This document shows, piece after piece, positions 45,928 to 56,633 of a stretch of DNA of 64,000 nucleotides. Source of the DNA: Medicago truncatula (Eukaryota; Streptophyta; Magnoliopsida; Fabales; Fabaceae); NCBI RefSeq assembly GCF_003473485.1, contig NC_053046.1, positions 15,200,001 to 15,264,000 of the forward strand, in the 5' to 3' direction. Each line of letters starts with the position of its first letter. Position 1 is the stretch's first letter. The notes below the pieces were generated by a model. The model saw only the letters and a program-made list of their open reading frames with translations, ran no database searches and was not told the origin of the DNA. The position numbers and the translations under genes were made by a program.

Positions 45928-48849
45928 CTAAGTAAAATTTTGGCACCTCACAATATCTAGTATCTTACGAGAACGCAACCCTTGTAATACTTCATCTGTC
46001 AATGACTTGAGGTTGTTGCAGTCAGTGATATGTATTTCTTGGAGAGCATTAAGGTGAATGATTTCAGTTGGGAATTGCTCAAGTTTGAATAAGCCATAAA
46101 TGTCTAATATCTTTAGAGAAGTGAGATTTCGTAGCATCCCATCTGGAAAGCAAGTTAGATCTTCATTATCTTTGAACCGAAGTGATTCAAGACTACCGAG
46201 CTTATGAATTGAACATACCAAATCTTGGTTGCATTTCCCTTCTATACGCAAATCCTTGAGATGTGGAAGGCAAGGCAAGCCTGAAAGTTTAGGACATTCA
46301 GTAACTTGAAGTCTTGAAAGAGACGGGAACATGTTTTCTTTATCCTCCCTGGATAACCTTACCAGGTTTGGTAGCTCTACGAGTACCAGAACTGCTAGTT
46401 TAGTGAAACCTCTCGCAACTCCACCATCACATGACTCCTCGTCTACATATATTACATGGCTCATGTTCAATATTCTTAGGTCCTTTAGAGCAGGTAATTT
46501 TCCCAACTGTGGAAGGTGTAAACAGCTTTTGCAATCCATTAGTTGTAGAAAAGTTAAACATTCCAACGAAGGACTAGCTATCCATTGCGGGAAATAGGAA
46601 CCTGTATATCCTTGCACACCCAAAGTTAGAAGTTGTTGAGTTTGAGGTTGAAGCACTTCAAGAATCTCCTCAACATTTTCTTGTAAATGAGACTCTTCAT
46701 TTCTCTCCCATGACAATCTCAATTGTGTTAAGTTCTTACTCGACATATTGGCTTCCTTGGCATTAAATACACTTTTTACTCTCTCCAAGTGCTTAATATA
46801 AAGATCTCCTTTAAGGTTTAGTGGTCCCAGTTCTTCCAAAAGGAATCCTTTTCTCTTCCCAACTACATAACAAGTTAAAGTTTTCAGGGAAATCAGCTTC
46901 CTTATATTGGGGGGCAAGCTTGATAATGAGTAGCAGTTGGTCAAATATATACACTGTAGAGCTTTCAATTGTGTCAAACAACTAGGCAAGTTAAGGAGAT
47001 GATAACAATTGTCTAACTTCAAAATCTGTAAATTCCACAATGTACATAAGGATTTTGGTAGAGTTTTGAACTTACCATCAGATAGATTCAAGTACCTTAG
47101 ATACTTTAGACTACCAATTGAAGATGACAACTTTTTTCTTCTTTCAAAGTCAAGCACCCGTAAATAATAACATTTCAATACATGAGGTGAAAGTTGGTCA
47201 CCATGCCTTAAACATGTCTTCAATGATTTCACGTTAGATAACCGAACTGAATTGGTATCCCCTAAGGATTTCCTCTTATAAATTGAGAGGTGGCGGATTC
47301 TTTCAGACGTACTAGGCACATCATTGTCATCTGTGATGGAGCATACTTCTTCTGCAACATATTGAGCAAGATCATGAACAAGATCATGCATTTTGAAACT
47401 AGTTTTCCCAAATTGATCTATCTCAATATCTTGAAAAAATGATCTCCAATATAATTCATTCCACACCTCATTGCCAATATCACCATCTTCCAACTTTTCA
47501 TTTGAAGAAATAAAGCCATTAGCCATCCAGAGTTCTATTAGAAAGTGTTTTCTTATTAGTTTATCTTTGGGAAAGAGTGCACACAAGGCAAAACACTGTC
47601 TCAATTTTACTGGTAAATTCAAATAACTTAGTCTCAAGGCAGGCATGACTGAATTATCACCTTGTAAACTCCATAGCTTGCTTTCCTTGACATAGAGCCA
47701 CTCATTTTCGTCTCTTTTGAAACACAAGAGACTTCCTAGTGCTATTGCCGCAAGAGGCACTCCCACACACTTTTTAACTATCTCGTTCCCTATAACCACA
47801 AGCTTTGCACATTCTTCCTCATTTGGTCCAAAGGCTCGCTGTTTAAACAATTCCCAACAATCACTGTCACATAATTTTGATAAATTATGAGAAAACACTG
47901 TTCCCATGGTTGCTGCTACCTTTGGAAGGCGAGTGGTTACTAAAATCGAAGCACCCTTGCCTCCACAAGCCAATACAGATCTCAATCTTTGCCAATTCTC
48001 TGATTTGTCGTCCCACACATCATCCAACACAAGCAAATATCTTTTTCTTTGTAGCAAATCCAAAAGCTTTCTTTGCAACGGCTCTAGATCTAATTCCTCA
48101 CAAGCATGACCAGATGCAGATTCTATGATGGCTTTTGTCATTCTTTTCAAACTGAAATCTTCTGAAACACATACCCAAATTCTTAGATCAAACTGGTTGA
48201 CTACACTCTCATGATTGAAGATAAGTTGGGTCAATGTTGTTTTTCCAATTCCACCAACACCGACAATTGGATAAACAGATAAATCCTCAAAACTACCATT
48301 ACTAACCAAAAACTCTACAATTTTATTCTTATCTTCATCTCTTCCATAAACTTGACGTTGATTAATGATTGAAGTGGTTTGCCGCCAGTCAAGGACTCCG
48401 CTTCTCTTCTCTCTGACTATCTCAATCAAATGAAACTTGCTTCTTTCTTCTGCTATCTCATCCAATCTCTCCCTTATGCTCTTCATTTTCTTAGCAATTT
48501 TGTAACGGAAAGCAACATACTTGGGATTTAAAGAGAATAAGCAAGAACTTTGTACCTTGTTTGATAGTCCACACGAGAATCCTCCATACTCCAACTCCAG
48601 TGCTTGGGTGGCACATTCGTCCAAAATGTCATCGAGGATGTGAGCAGCATCTTTGAGCTTAACCAGCCAATCCTTGATAGCTCTGTTTGAGAATTGTTTC
48701 TCCTCAGCATCTTCAAGTGTGGCCTTGATTGTAGTTAGCAAGCTGGAAAGACTTTTTAATTCACGATCGACACCTAGAAATAGGCCAAGCTCCTTTCTAA
48801 TGAGTGTGCTCAAATTATCTAGTACAATTTCAATGACAGCCTCTGCCAT
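45928..48849 (-). CDS. NLR2: CC-NB-ARC-LRR protein, short LRR end
   Basis: A single exon of 973 codons. Rx-type coiled coil 1-130 with AHILDDILDEC; P-loop GVGGIGKTT near 198-206; kinase-2 LLVLDDVW near 272-279; RNBS-B GASILVTTR; GLPL as GVPLAAIALG, with Val for the usual Gly before it (CVGVPL); RNBS-D CFALCALFPKD; MHD intact (KMHDLVHDL). LRRs follow from about residue 520. The protein stops after RCQNFT, where NLR3 continues for some 125 residues, and decayed LRR text follows the stop. CNL proteins are intracellular immune receptors: the LRR senses, the NB-ARC switches between ADP and ATP, and the CC signals. The shortened LRR may alter or abolish sensing; the signalling half looks sound. Same strand and arrangement as its neighbours. 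Confidence 0.9.
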   Translation of the reverse strand: MAEAVIEIVLDNLSTLIRKELGLFLGVDRELKSLSSLLTTIKATLEDAEEKQFSNRAIKDWLVKLKDAAHILDDILDECATQALELEYGGFSCGLSNKVQSSCLFSLNPKYVAFRYKIAKKMKSIRERLDEIAEERSKFHLIEIVREKRSGVLDWRQTTSIINQRQVYGRDEDKNKIVEFLVSNGSFEDLSVYPIVGVGGIGKTTLTQLIFNHESVVNQFDLRIWVCVSEDFSLKRMTKAIIESASGHACEELDLEPLQRKLLDLLQRKRYLLVLDDVWDDKSENWQRLRSVLACGGKGASILVTTRLPKVAATMGTVFSHNLSKLCDSDCWELFKQRAFGPNEEECAKLVVIGNEIVKKCVGVPLAAIALGSLLCFKRDENEWLYVKESKLWSLQGDNSVMPALRLSYLNLPVKLRQCFALCALFPKDKLIRKHFLIELWMANGFISSNEKLEDGDIGNEVWNELYWRSFFQDIEIDQFGKTSFKMHDLVHDLAQYVAEEVCSITDDNDVPSTSERIRHLSIYKRKSLGDTNSVRLSNVKSLKTCLRHGDQLSPHVLKCYYLRVLDFERRKKLSSSIGSLKYLRYLNLSDGKFKTLPKSLCTLWNLQILKLDNCYHLLNLPSCLTQLKALQCIYLTNCYSLSSLPPNIRKLISLKTLTCYVVGKRKGFLLEELGPLNLKGDLYIKHLERVKSVFNAKEANMSSKNLTQLRLSWERNEESHLQENVEEILEVLQPQTQQLLTLGVQGYTGSYFPQWIASPSLECLTFLQLMDCKSCLHLPQLGKLPALKDLRILNMSHVIYVDEESCDGGVARGFTKLAVLVLVELPNLVRLSREDKENMFPSLSRLQVTECPKLSGLPCLPHLKDLRIEGKCNQDLVCSIHKLGSLESLRFKDNEDLTCFPDGMLRNLTSLKILDIYGLFKLEQFPTEIIHLNALQEIHITDCNNLKSLTDEVLQGLRSRKILDIVRCQNFT

Positions 48850-49340
48850 TTTTCAAGTGAATTCTAACTCAAAAAAAATGTAAATGGAAGATAGTTAGTT
48901 TGGTTGAGAAATGAAGTGGTATTATCAGAAAACAAGATTGACAAGGAATGAGTGGTAGGAGATATTTTGTTTCCACTTTGTGAAGTCAAAAACTGACCCA
49001 CTATTATTATTATTGATGTATATACTTTTTATTGTTACTTGATTGAAATTTCAAGGAAACAGCGATAAGAAAATGACAGGGTAGAAAAAAAGAATCAAGG
49101 TTAAAACTTCACACTGTGATACTAACAAGCTTGAATTTCTTTCTAATTATTTGAATGTGTTGGTTAATTTTTTTTTCCCTACAGAAAATTCAAATTTCAA
49201 TAGTAAACTATTATGACTATCTCTATAATAATATAATAGAGTTTAATTTGTATGCACGGTCGGTGTTAAGTTTTTTTACACACGCATTCAATAACATGCT
49301 GGCACATCGTTTAATGAATATTATACAAATAAATAGAAAA
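48850..49340 (-). promoter_or_regulatory. NLR2 upstream region, shared with NLR3
   Basis: About 490 bp that align with 60225-60790 upstream of NLR3 and with 63600-63860. Shared words include TTGATTGAAATTTC, TTCTTTC.AATTATTTGAAT and GTGTTGGTT. At its far end (49237-49340) lies one decayed arm of the foldback MITE found intact at 60717-60895. Confidence 0.6.
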
Positions 49341-49933
49341 AAGATCCAAAAATTCAAGATCGAGATCCACTAATTCACTTTGTCATACATTTTCATGGGA
49401 CCTTTTTGTTCAACATTGTTTTGAGCAGTCACAACAACAGTGTTAAGTTGTTTTCTTTGATGCCCTAGAGATGGATTTTCTTCTTCAAGCTGAAGCATTT
49501 ATTTTTACCTTTCCTCTCTCCCTTGGTGCTCAGAGGCTTGTCTCATCGTTAATCTCTCCATTCTTCCTCCCATGCTAGCCCTAACCCCAAGCATATTTAG
49601 AGCAAAACTCAATCATGACGAAAGAAGATGGACTCAAAGATATAAAACTGAATAATGATTCATTGCCCCAGAATTGTACAAGAGATGAGGTTATATACAC
49701 TTGATTAGTGACAGCTCATTATAACTGTCATAACTAACTACATGTAAGCTAAATGCAAGTGAAAGTACAAATGAAGTTAAGCTATCTAGAGTGTGACTTG
49801 TATTGCAAGTTAAGTATCATGTGCTTCATATATTGTCTTCTCTTCCTCTTTTCTATTTATTTCTGATACATATCATAACATGTAAACGAATAAGACCAAT
49901 AGTAATCATCGATCTTTTTATACAATTTTTTAT
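49341..49933. other. Intergenic, nothing recognised
   Basis: Includes CT-rich and A-rich stretches; no gene or clear repeat seen. Confidence 0.4.
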
Positions 49934-50038
49934 CTAATCAAAATTTGTAGAACTACTTTGCAAAGTAAAGCTGCTAATATTTGAAGAGGAAGAAGCATTT
50001 CTATAGAGCTTTGGATAATCAGAAAATGCTTCAACCCC
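49934..50038 (-). pseudogene. Orphan last exon of an unrecognised gene
   Basis: On the minus strand a 3' splice site (TTTTGATTTGCAG) opens a 35-codon frame, GVEAFSDYPKLYRNASSSS, continuing with a Ser-rich tail to STNFD and a stop. Its composition and clean stop look like a genuine C-terminal exon. No upstream exons that fit were found within the next kilobase, so it is probably a stranded fragment. Family unknown. Confidence 0.35.
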
Positions 50039-50529
50039 CTGCAAATCAAAAGGAAAATACTAAGTTATAATATAGCATGAAAGTTAAAATATATTTCCAA
50101 ACATTTGAAGATTATTTCCTTAAAATATATTTCATTCAAAACTTTTCTTTGGACTCCTCTAAATAGAATAAATTTTGACCAAAAAAAATCATACTTCTCT
50201 ACATATTTAGTGATGTATAATTGTGTCTACTGATAAATTGGATGTGAATTGTTGTAGATGGATTTTAAGCAGTTGCATTTATGAAACATACTTTATGTTT
50301 AATCTCATACTCTAAGCTTACATGGGGAGCACATCGCAGGCACCCTTGCTGTATTGTCCATCCGTACTTTACACGAGTATATATTTCTCTGTGTAATTCT
50401 GGAGTTCTTGTCTATTGTGTAAATGTTGTTTGAAAGCATTGGAAAATGAAAGACCATGTAAATGTAGTTTGAATGATAATTTATATATTTAGTTTCTAAA
50501 TACTAGCCGCTTTTATGCCTCCTTCTATC

Positions 50530-50812
50530 TATGGCTTTGACATGTTCTTTTCCTAAAGTAGACACAATAATAAATACAGAAGAATCAGTTTTTAAGAAGA
50601 AAACAAAAGATGAGTACATGTTTGGATAGTCATGAGGCTTAGAAACAGATAAATACAAAAGATTGAAATAAATAAAAAGGATTAACTTTCTCCTGCTTAA
50701 AGAACAAATACAAGAACAAAACATAATCTGGGCCACAATCTATACTATTTCAATATACAGCCAACAAACATAAAATGTTAAAACATAGAAGTCTGAAACA
50801 AAGAATGATATG
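50530..50812. repeat. Direct repeat, copy 1 (partner at 56350)
   Basis: Nearly identical to 56350-56633 (a few percent divergence) over about 283 bp, starting ATGGCTTTGACATGTTC. On the minus strand a possible exon end (TTGTGTCTACTTTAG|GAAAAGAACATGTC) is conserved in both. Copy 2 sits 0.3 kb downstream of NLR3, which suggests that copy 1 marks the 3' flank of an NLR that has been lost. Confidence 0.8.
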
Positions 50813-51419
50813 CTTTTCTTTTGACAACCTTGCTCTAGAGTATGCTTTTCTTTTCTTTTGCAATGATGTTTGTTATCATGTGTAACTAAACCTCTAATGA
50901 TTAGGATTTCTAGATGAACCACTATTTATTTGTTGAATTCAAGTAATGGAATTTCTTTATCCATTCCTAAACTATGTTTTCTATGTTTTGTATTTTCCAA
51001 TGCTTTTCAAGACTAGGTCTGACAAACCTAGACCATTGAACTGATATCGGGTTATGAGATTAACAACCTCTAATTTCTCCGAATAACATATGAATATGAA
51101 AGTTTAATTTATTAGGGTTCCTAAGGACTAAATCCAACGAAGAAGACAGAGGAGATTCATAGAATCCTAATCACCATTAAACATCTAAATCAACCCCTTT
51201 TAATTTTCTGCAATCAAACTACTACTCTTATTCTGTAAACAATTTAAACTTGCAAAACCTTATTCTTTTTTTTACTATTTTTAATCAATAAATTTTGTTA
51301 ATTTCTTCGTTGAATGACAATTCTTGTGGAGACGATAACTTACTTTTTTTTATTACTTGTTACAATTTGGTGTACTTGCGAATTTGCATCATCAGTAATT
51401 AAGTACATTACTAGCACAT
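50813..51419. other. Intergenic, nothing recognised
   Basis: AT-rich; no coding or repeat structure identified. Confidence 0.4.
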
Positions 51420-53070
51420 GGCGCTTAGTCACCAAAGGTCATGTCCCCTCAATCTCATGCACAAGATGCTAACAACAAATTCTAAGAGAAAAAACAATTA
51501 TATCGTCTATGATGGTACCAAATAGTCACATCCAATCACGGGCATAATATTTTTACGAGCACAAGGTAAAATCGTTACTGAACGTCGCTTGTAAGCCAAA
51601 ATATCACTAGCTCCCCGCAAGAAGGATCCTTTTAATGGAAACAAATTGGCTCGTCGCGAACATTCCAAATAAAAGACTCCTAGATCCTGTTATTCCTAAA
51701 GTAATAGGCTCTTCTTTGCAGCAGCCTTTGCCCCAGCCTATCACTATCTATCACACTTCTCTGACACGTGATAAGCTTCCTGTTTTTCCTGTCTTAGAAC
51801 TTGCGAATACTGGATTGGAAACTACAGTTTCTTCATCTAATGCAGCTCAGAACAATGTGGCCTTGATGCCAAAGTTTTGGGGAGACCTTGCTGATGAAGA
51901 AATTGATCATTCCTTAGAGAAGGATCTCACTTCCAACTAGTGAAGAATACAACACAAAAAGACATCAGCATTGTTCCTATACATAGTGAGGTTGCTTTAA
52001 GAAGTGTTGAAATTTTAAAAACGATTTGGGGGGATATTTCATCAGTGGATCATGATCAGAGTTATGTAGAGGATGATCGTGCTAACCAGGCATTTACTCC
52101 TGTTGTTTCAAATAGACAGAAGAAGAACAACAAATTGCAACAGTCTAGAGGGCTACAAGATGATTGCATTCACACCCGCGCCAAGAGTGGAATTTCCAAA
52201 GCCTATAAAAAATGAAATTGTTGTTGTTTCGCTGTTATTGGCTAGAATAATATTTTGAAATGCTTCTGTTTGCTAGTTTCCTTTTATTTGCTTTATCCTT
52301 CTTTTTGTAGGCTTTATTGTATCATGTAGCTATCTGCCAGCTTAGAGTGTTTTGCCTTAGTTTGGCTTTGGGGTATTGACCATGTGTATATGTGTTCAGG
52401 CCCCTAATCCTGACATTTAGTGTTTTTTGTGCTTTATCAAAAAAAAAAAAAATAAATAAATAAAAGACTCTCCAACGAGCATCAATGTCATTTGTCTCTA
52501 CGTGCACAATTCTTCTCGAATTAACCAACTCCCTGCGAGCATATTACAAAAAACGGTTCCAAGTCGAACATCGAATTCACTAGCTTCTTGCAAGAACAAA
52601 TCCTTATACGAGCACGATTCTTAACGAACCACCAATCCTCGTTACTCCTAAAACTAGTAGTTTTCGCACAAATCACAAGTGTTAGGCGAGCACCACACTC
52701 CTCATAACTTAATCCCCCACGAACATAATATCTATCCTCGCATAGGATCTAACTATTGCTCGAAGTCATCACATTAGAGCAACGACTTGGGGGGTTATTG
52801 TTCTGGAATGTCCAAAGGCCTATGCTCACAATAGTCCAAGCTCAATAAAACAGGCCCAATCCATCATTGGGCCAATTAATTACTTCACACCCCCTCCTCG
52901 CGAGGGGGATGATCGCAGCAACACGGTGCCCCAATTCAAACATAATTTATAACGTTCGTCATGATTGCCATTCTATAACGTTCGTCATGCAACCGTAACT
53001 GCCGAGCAATGACTCTATATAAGGGGACTTTACACTGTCTCCAAAGGTACGATTTATTCTATCCCATATC
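51420..53070 (+). mobile_element. Fragment of an old LTR element, probably Ty3/gypsy
   Basis: Compositionally unlike its surroundings (many CGAGCAC and CTCGC words). Near 52788-52800 a purine tract (ACTTGGGGGG) is followed by TGTT..., as at the 3' end of plant gypsy elements. LTR-like text follows, including GGCCCAAT repeats, a TATATAAG box near 53016 and TTTACACTGTCTCC. No gag or pol is recognisable. It is an old, broken 3' fragment and is interrupted by the LINE copy at 51680-52457. Confidence 0.45.
51680..52457 (+). mobile_element. L1-type LINE copy lacking ORF2, nested
   Basis: Flanked by a perfect 13-bp target duplication AAATAAAAGACTC (51667-51679 and 52458-52470) and ending in an A-rich tail (52439-52457), so it is a target-primed insertion. 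The body carries the C-terminal part of an ORF1-like protein, with two related acidic blocks, PKFWGDLADEEIDHS and LKTIWGDISSVDHDQS, ending in NRQKKNNKLQQSR...HTRAKSG. The frame breaks once between the blocks. A roughly 220-bp 3' UTR follows directly. Endonuclease and RT (ORF2) are absent, so the copy is 5'-truncated and either internally deleted or from a non-autonomous family. Confidence 0.8.
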
Positions 53071-53880
53071 TCATAAGTTGGCTTAAGTGGGCGGCCTTTT
53101 TCTACTCCCAAAATACCTTCAATTTTCAATACAAATGACTCGTATAACAAATAAATAAGAGTAAATTCAAATATTAAAAAAAAAAGTGTAACTAAGCCCA
53201 ACCATTATTGTCCATGATATATCGGACTTTTTTCCTTATCTTTTATTCTTTAAAAAAGATAATGGGTGGAGTGAATTCAAAATAAAATAAAAAAGTGAAA
53301 CAAACACGATATTAGTATATGTTCAACTTTTATCTTTTATCCTTTAAAAGGTATAACAAACTAGTATATCTATACTTACTATATATAAAGAAAATATGAG
53401 ATTTTGTGCTGACTTTTCATTATCTCAATTATACTCTTAAACTATTTTCTATAATAACGATTGTTGCTGGTGACATTAAAAAGATAAAAATTTAGATTAT
53501 AATTTTTGTTATATTGTTGATGTCGTTGAAATAGATAAATATGATTAGTTTAATTTGTTATAATTTGAATTTGAAAACAACAAACGTTTATATTTATATA
53601 TATTCTTTTAATCTAAATCAAAATTTCATAAAAGAATATCTCGTTCATACATTTTCAAACGTTAGTACAATAAAAAGAGCGGGAAGGCGGACGTGTATTT
53701 GGGGTTACTTTCAAAGTTCATAGATAGATAGATTCTGTATTATAAATTACAAGTAGGTGAAGAATTCATAGTAGGTGAGACCTCCCAGTATAACAAATAA
53801 CAAAAACTCTACATATAAAAATAACCACCATACCCAGCATAAACCGATTGAAGAATGGTCATATCATAAACCGCACAAAC
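53071..53880. other. Intergenic, nothing recognised
   Basis: AT-rich spacer between the LTR-element fragment and the TATA/hairpin unit. Confidence 0.4.
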
Positions 53881-53882
53881 AA

Positions 53883-54055
53883 AAGGTATATAAAAGACTC
53901 TTATTCATCTGCATTGTTTCTATGGCTTCTTCCAATAAGTTTTCCAACCTTTTTAGACTGTAAGGAGTTTCAGTGCACGATGTTTGCAGAGAACTTCATT
54001 GTTAGAAACTCTAAAGCAAGTCTATAAATATCGTGCACTGAATCTCTTTTACACT
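53883..54055 (+). ncRNA. Candidate MIRNA-like hairpin behind a TATA box
   Basis: GGTATATAAAAGAC at 53884-53897 is a strong plant TATA box. About 60 bp on, 53956-54055 folds on itself: TGTAAGGAGTTTCAGTGCACG on the 5' arm faces CGTGCACTGAATCTCTTTTACA on the 3' arm. The stem is about 27 bp with an uninterrupted CAGTGCACGAT core, G-U pairs beyond it and a loop of roughly 40 nt. Size, spacing and asymmetric mismatches are those of a plant miRNA precursor. The arms match no miRNA family I can recall. A 13-codon ORF (MASSNKFSNLFRL) begins at 53922. It could also be a plain small inverted repeat or the leader of the gene remnant at 54.9 kb. Confidence 0.4.
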
Positions 54056-54898
54056 CAAATAATAGGTTTAAAAAAATTATGTTTCTGATTCAACAATAGA
54101 TAATCATATCCATTCAAACCCATCTTCCTCCACCCTTCATTTTTTGGTTGCCTTCGAGTTTGAATTAGTGTTTCGTTTCATGAATCATTTTTTTATGTGT
54201 TTTTTTCTCTTGATCAGTTTTGGTAAAATGTTTGATCGCTTGAGTCGTTCCTTTCTGGGTTTGTTAGATATTAGTTTCTGCTGCATCTCTCGATCAAAAT
54301 TTAGGTTTTCTTTTGGTTTGATTGTGAATGTTGCTAGAAAGGGAAGAAATGGGTATTTAGGTAACAAATTTGTTCTTTGGTTTTCTTTGTTGATTGAGCT
54401 AAAAACAACACCTTCCGACAACCAAAAGGCAGTAGCTGTAGAAAGGAATGAAGAACATAGTATTTTTTTAAGACCAAGGGTTTTAAACATTTGCTTTAAT
54501 TTAATTAGGGTTTTAGCTCGATGGAACATCATAGAAGGAAGTCAAGCTGAAAAAAATAAATAAAAGACCCGTGCAAATTCAGTTTAGAAGTACATATGCT
54601 GGAAAAAAAATTCAGTAACGCATTGAACTTCAAAATCAGTTTAGTTTGGTTCTTGTAAACTTTGCTATTTGGTTATGGCTAAATGTTTTTAAGTTTGTAC
54701 TTTGAGCTATGAATATATGCTTGTTGTGATAGTGGTATATAAAATCATTAATATAGTTGATTTAATGTTCGTGTTATAGACTTTTATGAATATTTTTGTT
54801 GTTGTAATATGGTGGAATGTTTTTGTTTTTATGGATTTTTATAAATACGGTGAAATGGTTTTGTTATGTGCTTTTAAAGAATCACACACAAGAGTTGT
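54056..54898. other. Intergenic between hairpin and dsRBD remnant
   Basis: Contains a 139-codon open frame (54144-54563) with no recognisable domain and Phe/Leu/Ser-rich composition; I do not count it as a gene. The rest is AT-rich and could be leader or intron of the downstream remnant. Confidence 0.4.
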
Positions 54899-55129
54899 TT
54901 GATAGAGTTCATTGGAAAGGCTCAAATGGCACCTCCTATGTTTCAGGTACAAAATGAAGGACCAGATAATGCAGAGTTTAGGTGCACTCTGTTCGTAGGT
55001 GGGAAGGCTTTCACTCTCCGAGAGACTTTTTGCCGTTTAAAAGATTTGGAGCATCAGACTTCTAAACTTGTTTTAGAGAGTACTAGACAGCTAAATATCC
55101 CCTACAGCCCAGCTCATTCATACTCGTAA
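54899..55129 (+). pseudogene. Remnant of a double-stranded RNA-binding domain protein
   Basis: The frame reads FIGKAQMAPPMFQVQNEGPD, then EFRCTLFVGGKAF and FCRLKDLEHQTSKLVLES. This follows the dsRBM plan: helix 1, the GP(D/S)H-type loop (here EGPDN), the beta hairpin (FRCTLFVGGKAF), and the helix 2 region normally xKKxAKxxAAxxAL. The basic KKxAK patch is degraded to LKDLEHQTSKL. There may be a 3' splice site (TTGATAG) at 54901-54907. It ends in a stop after about 70 codons, with no second dsRBM in the following DNA. Likely a broken piece of a DRB-like gene. Confidence 0.5.
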
Positions 55130-56349
55130 ATCCTTGAAAGATGAAAAAAGTGATGAAATGAAAAAAAAAAGCATATGAATCCTTTTTCTTCACGTTTGAA
55201 TGATTAAATGACATAAGAAGAAAAGCCTTATGTAAAAGGATACAAGTGTCAAGTTTCATTACAAAATAGGATGCCAATTTTAAGTGGAAATGGAATGGAA
55301 AAGATATTTGATCTCTTCTGTCATTGTCATGTTTTAAGTACTTGTAAATATGAATACTAGTTTTAAGTGGCAAATACAAAAAAAAAAATGAATTTCATGT
55401 TTTTGTAGAGGGAATTTCATGTTATTTGTTTAAAGGTTTATTTGCTTTCAGATTATTTTATCTTCTCACACATTTATGTAATTCAAGGAAGACCCTTTTA
55501 GCAAACAGTAAAGTTGATATCTTGTAACTTAAGAGGTCATAATGAGTTCAAATCTTGAAAACAATTTCTCTTCTTATGTTATGGTGGCAAGACTTTCTGA
55601 CTTCACTAAGTGATTGCTACCTTCATACACCGAATCTAGTGGAGATTAATATAACTTATTATTGTGGATGTATTTGTTGTTTGGACATTGAGCATTAGTA
55701 TGCTAATAATATCTATACCAGTAACAAAATACTTGATGCAAAATTAGAAATCTGAGAGAGAAAATTGAGAATTCTCTGATTGAAAATTAGCTAGTTAGAT
55801 TACAAACTTATACAGCCACTAACTAATGAAACGAATTGCTAACTACAGATAACTAACTAACAAAAAGTTTACTCGATAACTTGTCATGGAAGTAAGCTTC
55901 CTTTTGTACAAAATTTATGCCAACAGTTCAGAGAATTTGGATCCATGCATCAACGCTTCCTTCGTGCAGAAACTTTCCATTCATGTAGTTTGCATCTGAA
56001 TTCCTGTCCCAATAGATCCTCAATTAATATCATAGTTGGTTGAGTCATGAATAAGATCACTTTTATAAATGTTGTGCATAAACTCTGTATACATTAAAAT
56101 TAATATGAATATCTATAAATGACAAATAAGAAATCCAAACGATAGATATAAATTAATCAGAGCCTCGGGAGAAAGCGATTTGACAAAGAAAAAAGGTGAA
56201 CGAAATGGAGTATAATAATACAAAATGTTTGCTACTTACCAATGTAGTAACCAAAGAGAATATCACCAATTCCAACAGAGAAAGCAAGGCTGAAGATTCT
56301 TCCATGACAGAACATTTTTGAAAGCATACATTAAATCCTCTTGTATGCC
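55130..56349. other. Intergenic with LTR-like text
   Basis: The segment 55730-55930 (AATTAGAAATCTGAGAGAGA...AACTAACTAAC) looks like a decayed plant LTR. At 56236-56335 on the minus strand there is coding-like text with a 5' splice site (TTG|GTAAGT), readable in more than one frame and not recognised. No complete gene. Confidence 0.4.
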
Positions 56350-56633
56350 TATGGCTTTGACATGTTCTTTTCCTAAAGTAGACACAATAGTAAATACAGA
56401 AGAATCAGTTTTTAAGAAGAAAACAAAAGATTAGTACATGTTCGGATAGTCATGAGGCTAAGAAACAGATAAATACAAAAGATTGAAATAAATAAAAAGA
56501 ATTAACTTTCTCAAGCTTAAAGAACAAACTCAAGAACGAAACATAATCTCGGCCACAATCTATACTTTTTCAATATACATGCTACTATCATAAAAAGTTA
56601 AAACATAGGAAGTCTGAAACAAAGAATGATATG
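56350..56633. repeat. Direct repeat, copy 2 (partner at 50530)
   Basis: See 50530-50812. This copy lies 0.3-0.6 kb beyond the NLR3 stop, in its 3' flank. Confidence 0.8.

Noticed and set aside
54144-54563. 139-codon ORF as a gene
   Set aside because: No domain, biased Phe/Leu/Ser composition, and no splice or promoter support.
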